Positions 45,579 through 55,193 of a DNA stretch of 64,000 nucleotides are shown here, piece by piece (within the stretch, counting starts at the first letter, position 1; every line of letters begins with the position of its first letter). The notes under the pieces are model-generated. The model worked only from the letters and a program-made list of their open reading frames with translations. It had not been told where the DNA came from and ran no database searches. Where the stretch lies: contig CANDOC010000005.1 in NCBI GenBank assembly GCA_947387575.1, positions 186,001 through 250,000 of the forward strand, given 5' to 3'. Both the position numbers and the translations under genes were made by a program. The stretch is from Spongorhabdus nitratireducens (GTDB taxonomy: Bacteria > Pseudomonadota > Gammaproteobacteria > Pseudomonadales > Endozoicomonadaceae).

Positions 45579-47378
45579 CTATTCCGGATACAGGCTGTCT
45601 GAATAGCCATTGGCAGCTTCCTTGCCAATATTGCCGGATTTAATGTCACTCAGCCAATTATCAAGAGCCCGTTCCAGCTCTGACAACTCCCCATGACCCG
45701 TCTGATTATATAGAGCTTCCTCAAGCTTGTGAAAGGCATTTTTCATTTGATTACCACCGGGACAATGCAAACATTCTTCCAGTGAAATCAGAGCAGGCTG
45801 GTTAAATTTAATCCGGCACCATTGAATTATTTTTTGGCGAATCTCTGCCGGATTAGCATTTTTAATGGCGCTCTTTAACTCCCTGCGACATTCTTTTTCG
45901 GTTTTGTTGTTGATTTCGTGATTTATTACCGTTGTTTTTCCAACATTTACGGCATGTTTCGAGCTTGAATCCAGATTTGCAGATCGGGTCAAGAGCGACT
46001 TGTAATGAAATAGCAAAAACAATGTGCCTAGCCAGAGCAGGGCAAATAACAAGGCAAGTCCTTGCCACAGCTTCAGATTTTGGATTGATGTAGCTACAAC
46101 CTCTTGGTTTAGGTCCTCAGCAACAGCGTTATCAGCAACTTCGGTTGTTGAGGCAGGAATTTTTGAGGTAGCCGGGTTTGAAGCAAGGGCGGCTTTAACG
46201 GTAAGTGTTCGGCCTTCTGTCCTGGCGACTTCGACCTGACGGGAAATTGTATTGAACCAACGCACTTTTACCGAAGGAACAGTGATACTGCCACCCTGTT
46301 CAGGAATCAGGGCATCAGTTTCAGTTCTTCGGCCTACCAGACCATCACTGGTTAGCTGGTCATTGCTGGTTGCTTTATCCGGATAGCGGCGAATATGTTC
46401 AATATTATCAATATGGAGTGGTGGCAGCTGATCACCGGTAAGCCCTTCAGCTGTAACGGTGATTGTTCGGGTCAGGGCGTCACCGGCAGCAGCATCTTCG
46501 GCATTCTGGCTCCACTGGGTTTCCAGTGTCAGTTTTCGAGCAGGCAGCCAGGGGCCTCCAGGCCAGTTATCGGGAACCGGCTGTACATTCAAAGTTATTG
46601 CGGGCGACCGGATTTGAATAGGTCGACCACTCTGCATACTGAAGAAACCGCCTCCGAAAGGATCGTTACGACTGACGATAGCACTGGCAAAGGTTTGTCG
46701 GGGCAGCTCAAGCTCACCACTGGTCTGGGGGAATATGGCATATCTGACTTCGTAGACGCCCAGTCGCTGGCCGTTCACCACCGTATCATAGGACTGGGCA
46801 TCTCCCAGTTGTTTGACCACCAGATTGTCGTCTTCCAGGGGCGTCAGTTGACTGTTGGAATCCAGTTGCACCGAGTAAAAAATCTTCAGGGTCAGAATTA
46901 CTTCTTCCTGAACATAAGGGTGATCCTGACTGACTTCCGACTTGATAAATACGGGTGGCAAACTTTTACCCTGTGACTGTAGCTGGGCATTGGTATCAAG
47001 CACCTCGATAGTGATAGGGTCGGTTTTATATTGCCCACCCTGCAATGGCGGTATAGTAATCCGGCCGGTTGTCAGCGGAATAAGAGAGATCAACCAGTCG
47101 GTAGTGTGGCGGGATTTACCATTGATATTTTCATAGGACTGGCGGGTGTTGACTCCCAGTACTTTAAAGCCGCTGGCCAGTGGTGACAGATCCGGTTCAA
47201 GATCTCCTCCCTGTTCACTGCGAACCGTTAGTTGCAGCACTTCACCTTCATTCAGAATGGTTCTGTTAACCGTAGCAGTCAGCGGCTGGCCAGCAGCAAA
47301 TACGGTGGTAGCCGGCAATAGAAGCAGTATAAGCAGGTACAGTACGGTATGAGGCAGGCTGAAGTTATTGGTTGTCAT
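45579..47378 (-). CDS. batD: BatD family protein (oxygen tolerance)
   Basis: Exported and membrane-anchored protein of 599 residues. A signal peptide (LLILLLLPATTVFA) precedes a long beta-rich periplasmic part with tandem domains (PLTATVNRTILNEGEVLQLTV, then IEVLD and similar blocks). A single membrane segment near 430-455 (LWQGLALLFALLWLGTLFLL) is followed by a cytoplasmic tail. BatD is the periplasmic member of the Bat cluster; its mechanism is unknown. It overlaps the batB/C gene by ATGA and is the last gene of the unit. Confidence 0.9.
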   Translation of the reverse strand: MTTNNFSLPHTVLYLLILLLLPATTVFAAGQPLTATVNRTILNEGEVLQLTVRSEQGGDLEPDLSPLASGFKVLGVNTRQSYENINGKSRHTTDWLISLIPLTTGRITIPPLQGGQYKTDPITIEVLDTNAQLQSQGKSLPPVFIKSEVSQDHPYVQEEVILTLKIFYSVQLDSNSQLTPLEDDNLVVKQLGDAQSYDTVVNGQRLGVYEVRYAIFPQTSGELELPRQTFASAIVSRNDPFGGGFFSMQSGRPIQIRSPAITLNVQPVPDNWPGGPWLPARKLTLETQWSQNAEDAAAGDALTRTITVTAEGLTGDQLPPLHIDNIEHIRRYPDKATSNDQLTSDGLVGRRTETDALIPEQGGSITVPSVKVRWFNTISRQVEVARTEGRTLTVKAALASNPATSKIPASTTEVADNAVAEDLNQEVVATSIQNLKLWQGLALLFALLWLGTLFLLFHYKSLLTRSANLDSSSKHAVNVGKTTVINHEINNKTEKECRRELKSAIKNANPAEIRQKIIQWCRIKFNQPALISLEECLHCPGGNQMKNAFHKLEEALYNQTGHGELSELERALDNWLSDIKSGNIGKEAANGYSDSLYPE

Positions 47379-49354
47379 CGAGCCTGCTCCTGTCGCTGCT
47401 GATGTTCCAGCATAAACTTCCTGCGCAGAAGTCCACCGGGATCATCGGGGATTTTCCTTAACCATTGTTCCATTGCCTGCTGCTCTTCAGTTGTCAGGGG
47501 TGCATATTCCATTTCCCCAGAGCTGGTCGAAGTTGTCATATTGTCTGTGCTTTCATCGTCACCGATACTATCACTGTTGTTTGCTGCAGCGCCTGAGTCG
47601 GGATCCTGATCGGATTCCTGGTTTTCTGGTTGAGATGTGGTGCCTTGCTGGTCACTGTCTTCGTCAGCATCAGTTTGCTCATTATCTGATGCTGATGCTT
47701 GTTGCTGATCGTTTTCTTCGGAATTCTGCTGGTTGGTGGCAGAGTCCTGCTGGTTTTCTCCAGGCTGATTTTGTTGTTGTCCCTGAGTGTCTTGCTGTGA
47801 CGGGTTTTCAGAACCAGTCTGTTCTTCTTTAGAGTCGCTCTGCTGACTGTTTTGTTGAGATTGATCTCCGGATTGCTCGTTGCCTGACTTATTACTGTCC
47901 TGCTGCTGATTACCCTGATCTTGCTGGTCACTGTTATTCTGCTGGTTGTTATCACCTTTCTGCTGCTTTTGCTGTTCCTGCTGTTGTTTGAGTTGTTCTA
48001 CCAGCTTGCGATTAAAGCTGGCATTCTCCAGCTCAGGGTTTATTTCCAGTGCCTTGTCATATGCCGTCAGAGCCTGATCCAGTTTGCCTGATTTGGCCAG
48101 CACATTGCCCTGGTTATAATAACCGGCAGCACTGTTGGCACTGGCGAAGGCCTCTGCGGCGGCTTCCATATCACCATGCTGCTGCTCTGCCTGTCCTTGC
48201 CATAAGGGATTTTCAAATAGTTCGGCTGCCTGTTTACTGTCCCCGGCTTCCAGTGCTGCCTGACCTTGCTGATCCGGGGTTTGCCACAGATTCTGCCAGC
48301 GGAAGTTGTCCCAGGGCGCAGCCATTGCCGGATCTGAAGGCAATATCACGATCATAATAATCAGTAGCCAGCCTTTCCTGAAACCGGCTAGTGCCAGCAG
48401 CAGGAGAGGGAAAACCAGCATCCAGCCATTATCCTGCCAATGGTCGAACTGCTTCAGGGTTTCTTCAGCCTGAGATACATGCTCATTGTTCTGAACCAGT
48501 GCATCAATGTCGGCATCGCTAACGGCCATTTCACGGTAAATGCCACCGGTCTGATCTGCCAGAGCCTGAAGTGCTGAGCTTTCAAGTTTGGGAATGACAA
48601 TATTGCCCTGCTTGTCTTTAAGCAGTTGACCATCCGGCAGTTTCACCGGGGCTCCGTCAGGAGTACCAATACCAAGAATTGCCAGCGAGGCAGAAGTTGA
48701 TTGCAGCAGTTTCTCGATTTTTTTCTGTTCCCTGCTGTCGATCCCTCCGGTTACCAGCAAAATCTGCCCCCGGGAATTGCCCGAGCCCTGCTGCAAAAGC
48801 TCAACTGCTTCCCGAATACCGGCTGCTGGACGATTACCGGCAACAGGCATCACGTCAGGATTCATGGCATCCAGCAGATTGGCAATGGTGCGGGAGTCAT
48901 CAGTTAAAGGAGATGCAATATGGGCATCTCCGGCATAGCCAATCAGTGCCGTGTAACCATCCGTTCGCTGGCGCAGAATATCGTGGATCTTGAAACGGGC
49001 TCTGGTCAGTCGGTCAGGTTTGACATCTGTCGCATACATGCTGTGGGACAGATCCAGCACAATAACCAGCGGATCATCGCTGCTGAATACGGGTACTTCT
49101 TTCTTCTCCCAGCTGGGGCCGGCCAGTCCAAGGCAGGCGAAAATCCAGCCAATAGCAATCATTGCAAACAGGCGACGATGAGAACGAACTTCGGCACCCT
49201 GTAACAGGGCCGGCAGCAATGCGGGATCAATCACCCGTTGCCAGGCGTTGCCGGACTCCCGGCGCTGATAGATCAACAGCCACAAACCCAGTGCCGGTAT
49301 CAGCAGCAGTAATAACAGCGGACGCAGAAAGTGAAAGTCTGACAGCATTTCCAT
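47375..49354 (-). CDS. batB: BatB/BatC fusion: VWA and TPR protein with long Q/N-rich linker
   Basis: Membrane protein of 659 residues. Two N-terminal membrane segments are followed by a von Willebrand A domain with the metal site DLSHS (about 86-300), and a further membrane segment lies near 310-345. Then come TPR repeats (AAGYYNQGNVLAKSGKLDQAL, about 385-450), as in BatC. From about 460 to 625 the chain is dominated by glutamine, asparagine, serine and acidic residues, with almost no hydrophobic ones. The end, EQWLRKIPDDPGGLLRRKF, is typical of the family. It starts directly at the base after the batA stop. The low-complexity stretch is unusually long and probably a flexible spacer. Confidence 0.9.
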   Translation of the reverse strand: MEMLSDFHFLRPLLLLLLIPALGLWLLIYQRRESGNAWQRVIDPALLPALLQGAEVRSHRRLFAMIAIGWIFACLGLAGPSWEKKEVPVFSSDDPLVIVLDLSHSMYATDVKPDRLTRARFKIHDILRQRTDGYTALIGYAGDAHIASPLTDDSRTIANLLDAMNPDVMPVAGNRPAAGIREAVELLQQGSGNSRGQILLVTGGIDSREQKKIEKLLQSTSASLAILGIGTPDGAPVKLPDGQLLKDKQGNIVIPKLESSALQALADQTGGIYREMAVSDADIDALVQNNEHVSQAEETLKQFDHWQDNGWMLVFPLLLLALAGFRKGWLLIIMIVILPSDPAMAAPWDNFRWQNLWQTPDQQGQAALEAGDSKQAAELFENPLWQGQAEQQHGDMEAAAEAFASANSAAGYYNQGNVLAKSGKLDQALTAYDKALEINPELENASFNRKLVEQLKQQQEQQKQQKGDNNQQNNSDQQDQGNQQQDSNKSGNEQSGDQSQQNSQQSDSKEEQTGSENPSQQDTQGQQQNQPGENQQDSATNQQNSEENDQQQASASDNEQTDADEDSDQQGTTSQPENQESDQDPDSGAAANNSDSIGDDESTDNMTTSTSSGEMEYAPLTTEEQQAMEQWLRKIPDDPGGLLRRKFMLEHQQRQEQAR

Positions 49355-50407
49355 TTACTGATTGCGCTCCTGCCTTGCTGATGTAAACAATGCTCCGGGG
49401 TTTGATCGTAAACCGGTTATGACTTGCCCGAGCGCCAACATAAAACTCAGTAACAGTGAGATTCCCAAAGGCCAGAAATAGAGTGAACGGGTAGGACGGA
49501 ATACCCGATCTTCCTGTGCTACCGGTTCCAGCTGCTCGATATCGGCGTAAATATTGACCAGTTGCTCCCGGTTTTTGGCTCGGAAGTATTTACCTCCGGT
49601 CATCTTTGCAATCTCTGTCAGGGTCTTTTCATCAAGATCTGCCGAGGGATTAACTTTTCGTGCACCGAAGGCACTGCCAAAAAAACCTGGCTGGACCATT
49701 TCATCGGCACCAATACCGATGGTATAGATTTTAATGTTTTCCTGTTCAGCCAGTCTGGCGGCCTGTAGGGGAGAAATTTCGCCTGTGGTATTGGCACCGT
49801 CGGTCAGCAGAATCAGGACTCTCGAATCGGCAGGCCGCTGGCGTAAATGTTTGACTGAAAGTCCGATAGCATCACCGATGGCCGTGTATTTCCCGGCCAG
49901 ACCAATAACAGACTCGTCCAGTAATTGCTTTACGGTTTCGAGGTCGTAGGTGAGGGGTGTCTGCAGGTAAGCCTGTGAGCCGAACAGAATCAACCCGAGT
50001 CGGTCGCCCTGACGTCGCAGGATAAAGTCATTGACGACATCCTTGGTTACGGTCAGGCGGTCAACAGCCCCGCCTTTCAGTGTCATATCTTCAACCTGCA
50101 TGCTGCCTGACAGATCGACGGCCAGCATCAGGTCGCGGCCGGATGTTGGCAGGTTGAGAGGTTCCCCAATCCATTGCGGGCGCGCTGCTGCCAGAACCAG
50201 TCCCAGCCAGATAAGCGACATCATTAGCAGGCGAATTTTGGGGTTACTGCGGTTTGATGCTGATCCCAGTCCGACAGCCTGTAAAGAGCTATAAAAGGGA
50301 ATCCAGAGTGCGCCCTGGCGTTGCTCCGGTGCAGCAGGTACAAATTTCCAGATCAGCAGTGGAATAGGAATCAGCGCAAGCATCCATGGCCAGTGTAATT
50401 CAAACAT
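49355..50407 (-). CDS. batA: BatA family VWA-domain protein
   Basis: About 350 residues. An N-terminal membrane anchor (MFELHWPWMLALIPIPLLIW) and a second hydrophobic segment precede a VWA domain with the intact metal site DLSGSMQVEDM; a third membrane segment lies near the C-terminus. VWA proteins of this cluster are thought to bind partners in a metal-dependent way, under control of the MoxR ATPase. The start at 50407 overlaps the DUF4381 stop by eight bases and follows AGGA; the frame extends to 50542 but that part lies inside DUF4381. It abuts batB. Confidence 0.9.
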   Translation of the reverse strand: MFELHWPWMLALIPIPLLIWKFVPAAPEQRQGALWIPFYSSLQAVGLGSASNRSNPKIRLLMMSLIWLGLVLAAARPQWIGEPLNLPTSGRDLMLAVDLSGSMQVEDMTLKGGAVDRLTVTKDVVNDFILRRQGDRLGLILFGSQAYLQTPLTYDLETVKQLLDESVIGLAGKYTAIGDAIGLSVKHLRQRPADSRVLILLTDGANTTGEISPLQAARLAEQENIKIYTIGIGADEMVQPGFFGSAFGARKVNPSADLDEKTLTEIAKMTGGKYFRAKNREQLVNIYADIEQLEPVAQEDRVFRPTRSLYFWPLGISLLLSFMLALGQVITGLRSNPGALFTSARQERNQ

Positions 50408-50897
50408 GATGTTTCCTGATCCAGTGGCTGGCCAATCGATACAGACCCTCAATATCAACTTCCGGGGCAGGGGCAAACCGGGTGCTACCCAGTGCCCGGC
50501 CATGACCATGGGTAAAGCCTTTGGTGTTGGCCGAATCATCAAGAAAACTCAGCCACTGAGAGCCATGCAGGCCGGCAATGTCCTGATCCGGGAAAGCGGC
50601 GAGGGAAGCCTGTTTGAGAATTCGATTGTAATGCCCCAGCAATTGCGCCGGTTTCATCTTTTCAGCGGATTGGTGTAACCGCTTTACAGCCTTTAATGCC
50701 TCGCGTCGGTAGCGGCGGTGAATATAAAAGCGAATAAGCCGGTAACCAAGAAACAGTACAACCAGAATGGCAATACCTGCCAACAGCCACCAACCAGGAG
50801 CCGGGGGCCACCAGTCGACCGGCTCGGGAAGAATGTCCGGTCGCAATTGTTCAAGTAACGGATTCTGTGTCGGTTGGAGTTGAGGACTAGTGCTCAT
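50400..50897 (-). CDS. DUF4381 family membrane protein
   Basis: 165 residues with one membrane segment (about 35-57, WWLLAGIAILVVLFLGYRLI) and a cytoplasmic helical part. Its place between a DUF58 gene and batA is typical of DUF4381, and the family is only known from such clusters. It overlaps the DUF58 gene by four bases (ATGA) and batA by eight. Function unknown; it is probably a small membrane partner in the Bat assembly. Confidence 0.87.
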   Translation of the reverse strand: MSTSPQLQPTQNPLLEQLRPDILPEPVDWWPPAPGWWLLAGIAILVVLFLGYRLIRFYIHRRYRREALKAVKRLHQSAEKMKPAQLLGHYNRILKQASLAAFPDQDIAGLHGSQWLSFLDDSANTKGFTHGHGRALGSTRFAPAPEVDIEGLYRLASHWIRKHHV

Positions 50898-51826
50898 GAC
50901 TGGCGATTCCTGCCAGACTTGAGGCCCAGACCAAGCTGTAGTTGTTCCAGCAATGGCGCAGAGCTGTCGATAGCCAGACAGGTGATGTTATGGCTGGCCA
51001 GCGATTGTTGCAGAGACTGTTCTTTTTCCTGCACTGTTTTCTCAAATAATATCCGGCGTTCACGATCCCTGCTGTCGAGCCGGGAACGGTTTTGGCCATC
51101 AGTGACTGTATATATACCTGCCGGGGGCAAAGACAGTTCAAGCGGATCATTGGTTTTGAGTACAACCACTTCACTGTGTCGGGAAAGTTGAGCCAGCTGC
51201 CGCTCTGTTTGAGTGTCATAATCAGCCAGGTCGCTGATTATAAATACTGCAGAACCGGGTGTGGCCAGTCGCCGGGTTTGACGCAGAGCCTGAATCAGAG
51301 GAGCGGTTTGCTGTTGTTGAGTCGGGGCGGCTGTCAGCTCGGAATTGCGACTGTGAATTTCATGTAACAGCTGTAATACATTGGAGCGATTGCGACGAGG
51401 GCGAATCTCTCGAACCTGATCCTGATTAAACACAATACCGCCCACCCGGTCGCCATGATTCAGGGTGGCCCATGCCAGTAAGGCCGCTATCTCGGCAGCA
51501 GCAACTGACTTGAAACGGGTGTGGCTGCCGAAAAACATATTCTGGCTCTGGTCAACCAATAGGAATACCGGCTTTTCCCGCTCTTCCCTGAACACCTTGG
51601 TATGGGTTCGACCACTCCGGGCGGTTACCCGCCAGTCGATGGTGCGGATATCATCACCAGGCTGATAACCCCGCACTTCCTCGAATTCAATTCCCCGGCC
51701 CTTATGCCAGGCCGTATGCTGACCTGCCAGTCTGGCCCGGGCTCTGCCACGCTTGAACAGCGGCAGTTGTCGGGCCGCCATTTGCTGGAGTAACAAGTCA
51801 TGCAGGGTGCAGTAAACGCCTTTCAT
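50894..51826 (-). CDS. DUF58 domain-containing protein
   Basis: Soluble VWA-like protein of 310 residues. The DUF58 core GRGIEFEEVRGYQPGDDIRTIDWRVTARSGRTHTK lies near residues 43-77, followed by a VWA-like fold with a DQSQN variant of the metal site (about 95-99), so metal binding may be altered. It partners the MoxR ATPase gene 29 bases upstream. It is cotranscribed with DUF4381 (overlap ATGA). Role inferred from cluster membership only. Confidence 0.9.
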   Translation of the reverse strand: MKGVYCTLHDLLLQQMAARQLPLFKRGRARARLAGQHTAWHKGRGIEFEEVRGYQPGDDIRTIDWRVTARSGRTHTKVFREEREKPVFLLVDQSQNMFFGSHTRFKSVAAAEIAALLAWATLNHGDRVGGIVFNQDQVREIRPRRNRSNVLQLLHEIHSRNSELTAAPTQQQQTAPLIQALRQTRRLATPGSAVFIISDLADYDTQTERQLAQLSRHSEVVVLKTNDPLELSLPPAGIYTVTDGQNRSRLDSRDRERRILFEKTVQEKEQSLQQSLASHNITCLAIDSSAPLLEQLQLGLGLKSGRNRQS

Positions 51827-51855
51827 CGTCGGTTACAATCCTTGGTTTCCAGCCC

Positions 51856-52836
51856 TCAGGCAATCGGCACAGTCTGCAAAATACGGTCAATCACCTGATC
51901 GGTGGTGATGCCTTCGGCTTCGGCTTCGTAACTGAGAATAATCCGATGGCGCAATGTGTCGTGAGAAATGGCCTGGATATCATCCGGTGTTACAAATACC
52001 CGTCCCTGCAGCCAGGCTCTGGCCCGGGCACAACGATCCATCGCCAGTGTGCCCCGGGGGCTGGCGCCGTATTCAATCCAGCGGCCAAGTTCCTGATCAA
52101 AGACATCCGGCTCACGGGTACAGCGAATCAATTGCACCAGATACTCTTCCAGTCCGTCATCCATATGCAGCTGCAGCACTTCACGGCGAATATTCAGGAT
52201 TGTGGTTTCGCTGATTAATTGCTCCGGACGCGCGACATCCTGCTGCAGGGCTTCTCCCCGTACCAGTTTCAGAATGGCACGCTCAGCAGACGTATCCGGA
52301 TAGCTGACCCGGACATGCATCAGGAAACGGTCGAGCTGGGCTTCCGGTAACGGATAGGTACCTTCCTGCTCAATCGGGTTCTGAGTGGCCATAACCATAA
52401 ACAGCTTGGGTAACTGCCAGGACTGCCGGCCGACACTGATCTGGCGTTCTGCCATGGCTTCCAATAAGGCCGATTGTACTTTGGCTGGTGCCCGGTTAAT
52501 TTCATCGGCCAGCACAAGGTTATGGAAAATAGGTCCGGGCTGAAATTCAAAACTGGCCGTTTCCGGACGGTAGATATCGGTACCGGTGATATCGCCGGGC
52601 AACAGATCCGGCGTGAACTGGATCCGATGGAAATCTGCTTCCATTCCTCTGGCCAGTTCATTGATGGCTTTGGTTTTTGCCAGCCCCGGAGGTCCTTCAA
52701 CCAGTAAATGGCCATCTGCCAGCAGGGTAATCAGCAACCGCTCGACCAATCCCGGTTGACCGATAATGGTTTGCTGAAGGTAACTCTGCAGATGTTGCAG
52801 TTGTACATTTTCTTCTGTTTCAAAAGTCCCGTTCAT
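51856..52836 (-). CDS. MoxR family AAA+ ATPase
   Basis: Cytosolic ATPase of about 326 residues. Walker A is GPPGLAKT; Walker B and the helix after it read LVLADEINRAPAKVQSALLEAMAE; MATQNPIEQEGTYPLPEAQLDRF holds sensor 1. MoxR proteins act as chaperone-like ATPases on VWA proteins, and this one heads a cluster of three of them. The ATG at 52836 is preferred to a TTG at 52851 although its ribosome binding site is poor. The promoter probably lies in the 40 bases before the inverted-repeat element that starts at 52878, or inside the element. Confidence 0.93.
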   Translation of the reverse strand: MNGTFETEENVQLQHLQSYLQQTIIGQPGLVERLLITLLADGHLLVEGPPGLAKTKAINELARGMEADFHRIQFTPDLLPGDITGTDIYRPETASFEFQPGPIFHNLVLADEINRAPAKVQSALLEAMAERQISVGRQSWQLPKLFMVMATQNPIEQEGTYPLPEAQLDRFLMHVRVSYPDTSAERAILKLVRGEALQQDVARPEQLISETTILNIRREVLQLHMDDGLEEYLVQLIRCTREPDVFDQELGRWIEYGASPRGTLAMDRCARARAWLQGRVFVTPDDIQAISHDTLRHRIILSYEAEAEGITTDQVIDRILQTVPIA

Positions 52837-52877
52837 GATTACGGCATCCAATGGCTGCTTGTTATCGCAATTGTTTT

Positions 52878-53145
52878 AGGTTCTGTTGACATAAGTTTGC
52901 TGCACTCAGCCAAAGCGAGAGTTTTTGTGGCAAGACGCAGCAGCGCCGGAATACTCATGTCTTTCAAGCTGTTGCAACGCCGTCCACGGAAGCTCTCGCT
53001 TTGGCCCTTCGGGTGGCCCGTAAAGCTGCCATCCGGCTGCGTTGGACTTATGCGAACATAGAACCACTATGTCCAGCACAAGCCCGCCTTGCGTATGGCA
53101 GCTTTACGGGTCACTGAGTGCTGCAAACTTATGTCAACAGAACCT
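52878..53145. mobile_element. MITE-like 268-bp element with nested inverted repeats
   Basis: The ends, 52878-52909 and 53114-53145, are 32-bp inverted repeats with one mismatch, beginning AGGTTCTGTTGACATAAG. Inside, CCAAAGCGAGAG (52910-52921) pairs with CTCTCGCTTTGG (52993-53004), and CCCGTAAAGCTGCCAT (53017-53032) pairs exactly with 53095-53110. The whole unit could fold into a branched structure. It carries no transposase or convincing gene, and no clear target duplication is visible at the edges. It lies between the MoxR and nupC promoters. Confidence 0.8.
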
Positions 53146-53583
53146 TGCATGTGTAGTATCAATTGCCCCCGGGTTTGCACTTTTACATACTGCATACACA
53201 GTTATTATTTCCATAGTGTCATGCAGAACAGTGGCCGAAGCAGGGCATCCTTTACATCATTTTTACCTGCTACTGATACTTTGAAGCATCAGGCCTGTGT
53301 CATCAAATCGGCAGTGGCAATTGAAGAAATGTTTACGTTTTCTTGACCGAACAATGCCGATTGAGTTCCGTCATCTCTGTAGTCAGTTCTGTTATTACGC
53401 CTACGGCAATTGTAAATGGTACGTAAATACCTGCCTTTTTCAGCAAAAAACGCAGCGAAAGTTATCCTTTAACTACGGAAATTACGCTCTGTGACGTGGT
53501 GGGGCGGTCTGTATACTGCGTTTCCCGATCAAGTCTTCTTTTTGTTTTGTTTGCAAATCCTTTTCCCTTTGAGGATATCTGTT
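53146..53583 (+). promoter_or_regulatory. Upstream region of nupC with candidate promoter
   Basis: About 440 bases without a supported gene. A TATACT -10-like hexamer at 53512-53517 is preceded by GTGACG at 53491-53496 (15-base spacing, poor -35). No clear CRP or CytR operator was recognised. The ribosome binding site GAGGA lies nine bases before the nupC ATG. Confidence 0.35.
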
Positions 53584-54810
53584 ATGAGTCTGTTAATGAG
53601 CCTGGTTGGGATGGTTGCCTTGATGGCCATCGCATTCCTGCTTTCCGATAATCGCAAGGCAATCAACCTGCGTACTGTTGGTGGTGCATTCGCCATTCAG
53701 GCCGGCCTGGGTGCTCTGGTGCTGTATGTTCCTGCGGGTCGTGAGATGCTGCTGGCTGTCAGTGAAGCTGTCAGCAACGTAATCGGCTATGCCAACAACG
53801 GTATCGGCTTCCTGTTTGGTGATCTGGGCAAGTTCAAGCTGGGCTTCATTTTTGCGATCAATGTTCTGCCGATCATTGTCTTCTTCTCCTCTCTGGTTGC
53901 CGTACTGTACTACCTCGGCATCATGCAGAAGGTTGTTTCCATTCTGGGTGGTGGTCTGAGCAAGCTGCTGGGCACCAGTCGTACAGAATCCCTGTCTGCT
54001 ACCGCTAACGTATTCGTTGGTCAGACTGAAGCACCGCTGGTTGTTCGTCCTTACATTTCCAAGATGACCCAGTCCGAGCTGTTCGCCGTAATGTGTGGCG
54101 GTCTGGCTTCTGTTGCCGGTGCGGTTCTGGCGGGTTACGCCAGCATGGGTGTTGAGCTGAAGTACCTGATCGCAGCCAGCTTCATGGCGGCTCCGGGTGG
54201 TCTGCTGATGGCCAAGATCATCAAGCCTGAAACCGAAACTCCGCACGATGGCGGCGCTGAGGACATGGAAGAAGATGACAAGCCGGCCAACGTTATCGAC
54301 GCTGCCGCATCCGGTGCTTCCAGCGGTATGCAGCTGGCCCTGAACGTAGGCGCAATGCTGCTGGCATTCATCGCTCTGATCGCCATGGTTAACGGTCTGC
54401 TGGGCTGGACCGGTGGTCTGTTCGGCATGCCTGAACTGAGCATGGAAATGATTCTGGGTTGGGTTTTCGCTCCGATTGCCTTCCTGATCGGTATTCCCTG
54501 GTCTGAAGCCATTGCTGCAGGTAGCTTCATTGGTCAGAAGCTGATTGTAAACGAATTTGTTGCTTACGCCGGCTTTGTTGAAGTGCGCGATACCTTCTCC
54601 GCTCACTCCCAGGCTATCATCACCTTCGCTCTGTGTGGCTTCGCTAACCTGTCTTCTATCGCTATCCTGCTGGGTGGCCTGGGTTGCATGGCTCCGAACC
54701 GTCGTGGTGACATCGCTCGCATGGGTCTGAAAGCTGTTGCTGCCGGTACCCTGTCCAACCTGATGAGTGCGACTATTGCAGGTCTGTTCCTGTCCCTGAC
54801 TGCATTCTGA
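53584..54810 (+). CDS. nupC: Concentrative nucleoside transporter (NupC/CNT family)
   Basis: Inner-membrane permease of 408 residues that imports nucleosides with cations. Hallmarks are [24 protein letters not shown] in the middle (the nucleoside- and cation-binding region), [15 protein letters not shown], and [16 protein letters not shown] near the C-terminus. The ATG at 53584 (GAGGA nine bases upstream) is used; the frame opens at 53491. Very strong codon bias toward CTG, GGT and CGT suggests high expression. It is followed by a strong terminator and then by deoB and deoD, so uptake and salvage are adjacent. Confidence 0.95.
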   Translation: MSLLMSLVGMVALMAIAFLLSDNRKAINLRTVGGAFAIQAGLGALVLYVPAGREMLLAVSEAVSNVIGYANNGIGFLFGDLGKFKLGFIFAINVLPIIVFFSSLVAVLYYLGIMQKVVSILGGGLSKLLGTSRTESLSATANVFVGQTEAPLVVRPYISKMTQSELFAVMCGGLASVAGAVLAGYASMGVELKYLIAASFMAAPGGLLMAKIIKPETETPHDGGAEDMEEDDKPANVIDAAASGASSGMQLALNVGAMLLAFIALIAMVNGLLGWTGGLFGMPELSMEMILGWVFAPIAFLIGIPWSEAIAAGSFIGQKLIVNEFVAYAGFVEVRDTFSAHSQAIITFALCGFANLSSIAILLGGLGCMAPNRRGDIARMGLKAVAAGTLSNLMSATIAGLFLSLTAF

Positions 54811-54853
54811 TATCGGTTGAAAGGTTCAGGTCAGTTTATCTGATCTGACTATC

Positions 54854-54883
54854 AAAAAAGGCAGCCTTATGGCTGCCTTTTTT
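54854..54883 (+). terminator. Strong intrinsic terminator after nupC
   Basis: AAAAAAGGCAGCC (54854-54866) and GGCTGCCTTTTTT (54871-54883) form a perfect 13-bp stem with a TTAT loop and a T-rich tail. Confidence 0.93.
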
Positions 54884-55193
54884 TGTTTTTTCGGGTAGGG
54901 AAAATTGGTAAAGAAAACCCCGGTTTCGGCTAAAAATACAATACAGTGATCTTTATCAATTTTTTACCCCTGAAATAGCTGTCAACAGTTGGTAAATAGC
55001 GGAATTCATTGATCTGACAAGTGTTCTCGACAATAATTGAGTGCTATTCTCTCCCTACTGGCTAGGCAGTTTATCAGGCCATAAACGTTTCTCCTCCCTG
55101 AACTTGTGGATACCCCCTGCTATAAAACTTTCATCAAGAAATTTCTGATGACTGAACTGCTGCCGTTTATATTGAATGTCAAAGGATACTGAA
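54884..55193. other. Promoter region of deoB-deoD
   Basis: About 310 AT-rich bases between the nupC terminator and deoB. No gene is supported on either strand. The promoter for deoB must lie here, but no clear pair of hexamers or deo-type operator could be chosen. AAGGA is placed eight bases before the deoB ATG. Confidence 0.5.

Noticed and set aside
53593-54606. Long minus-strand open frame of 337 residues opposite nupC
   Set aside because: It is a mirror of the codon-biased nupC coding sequence. Its composition (rich in N, Q, H, T) is typical of such shadows.
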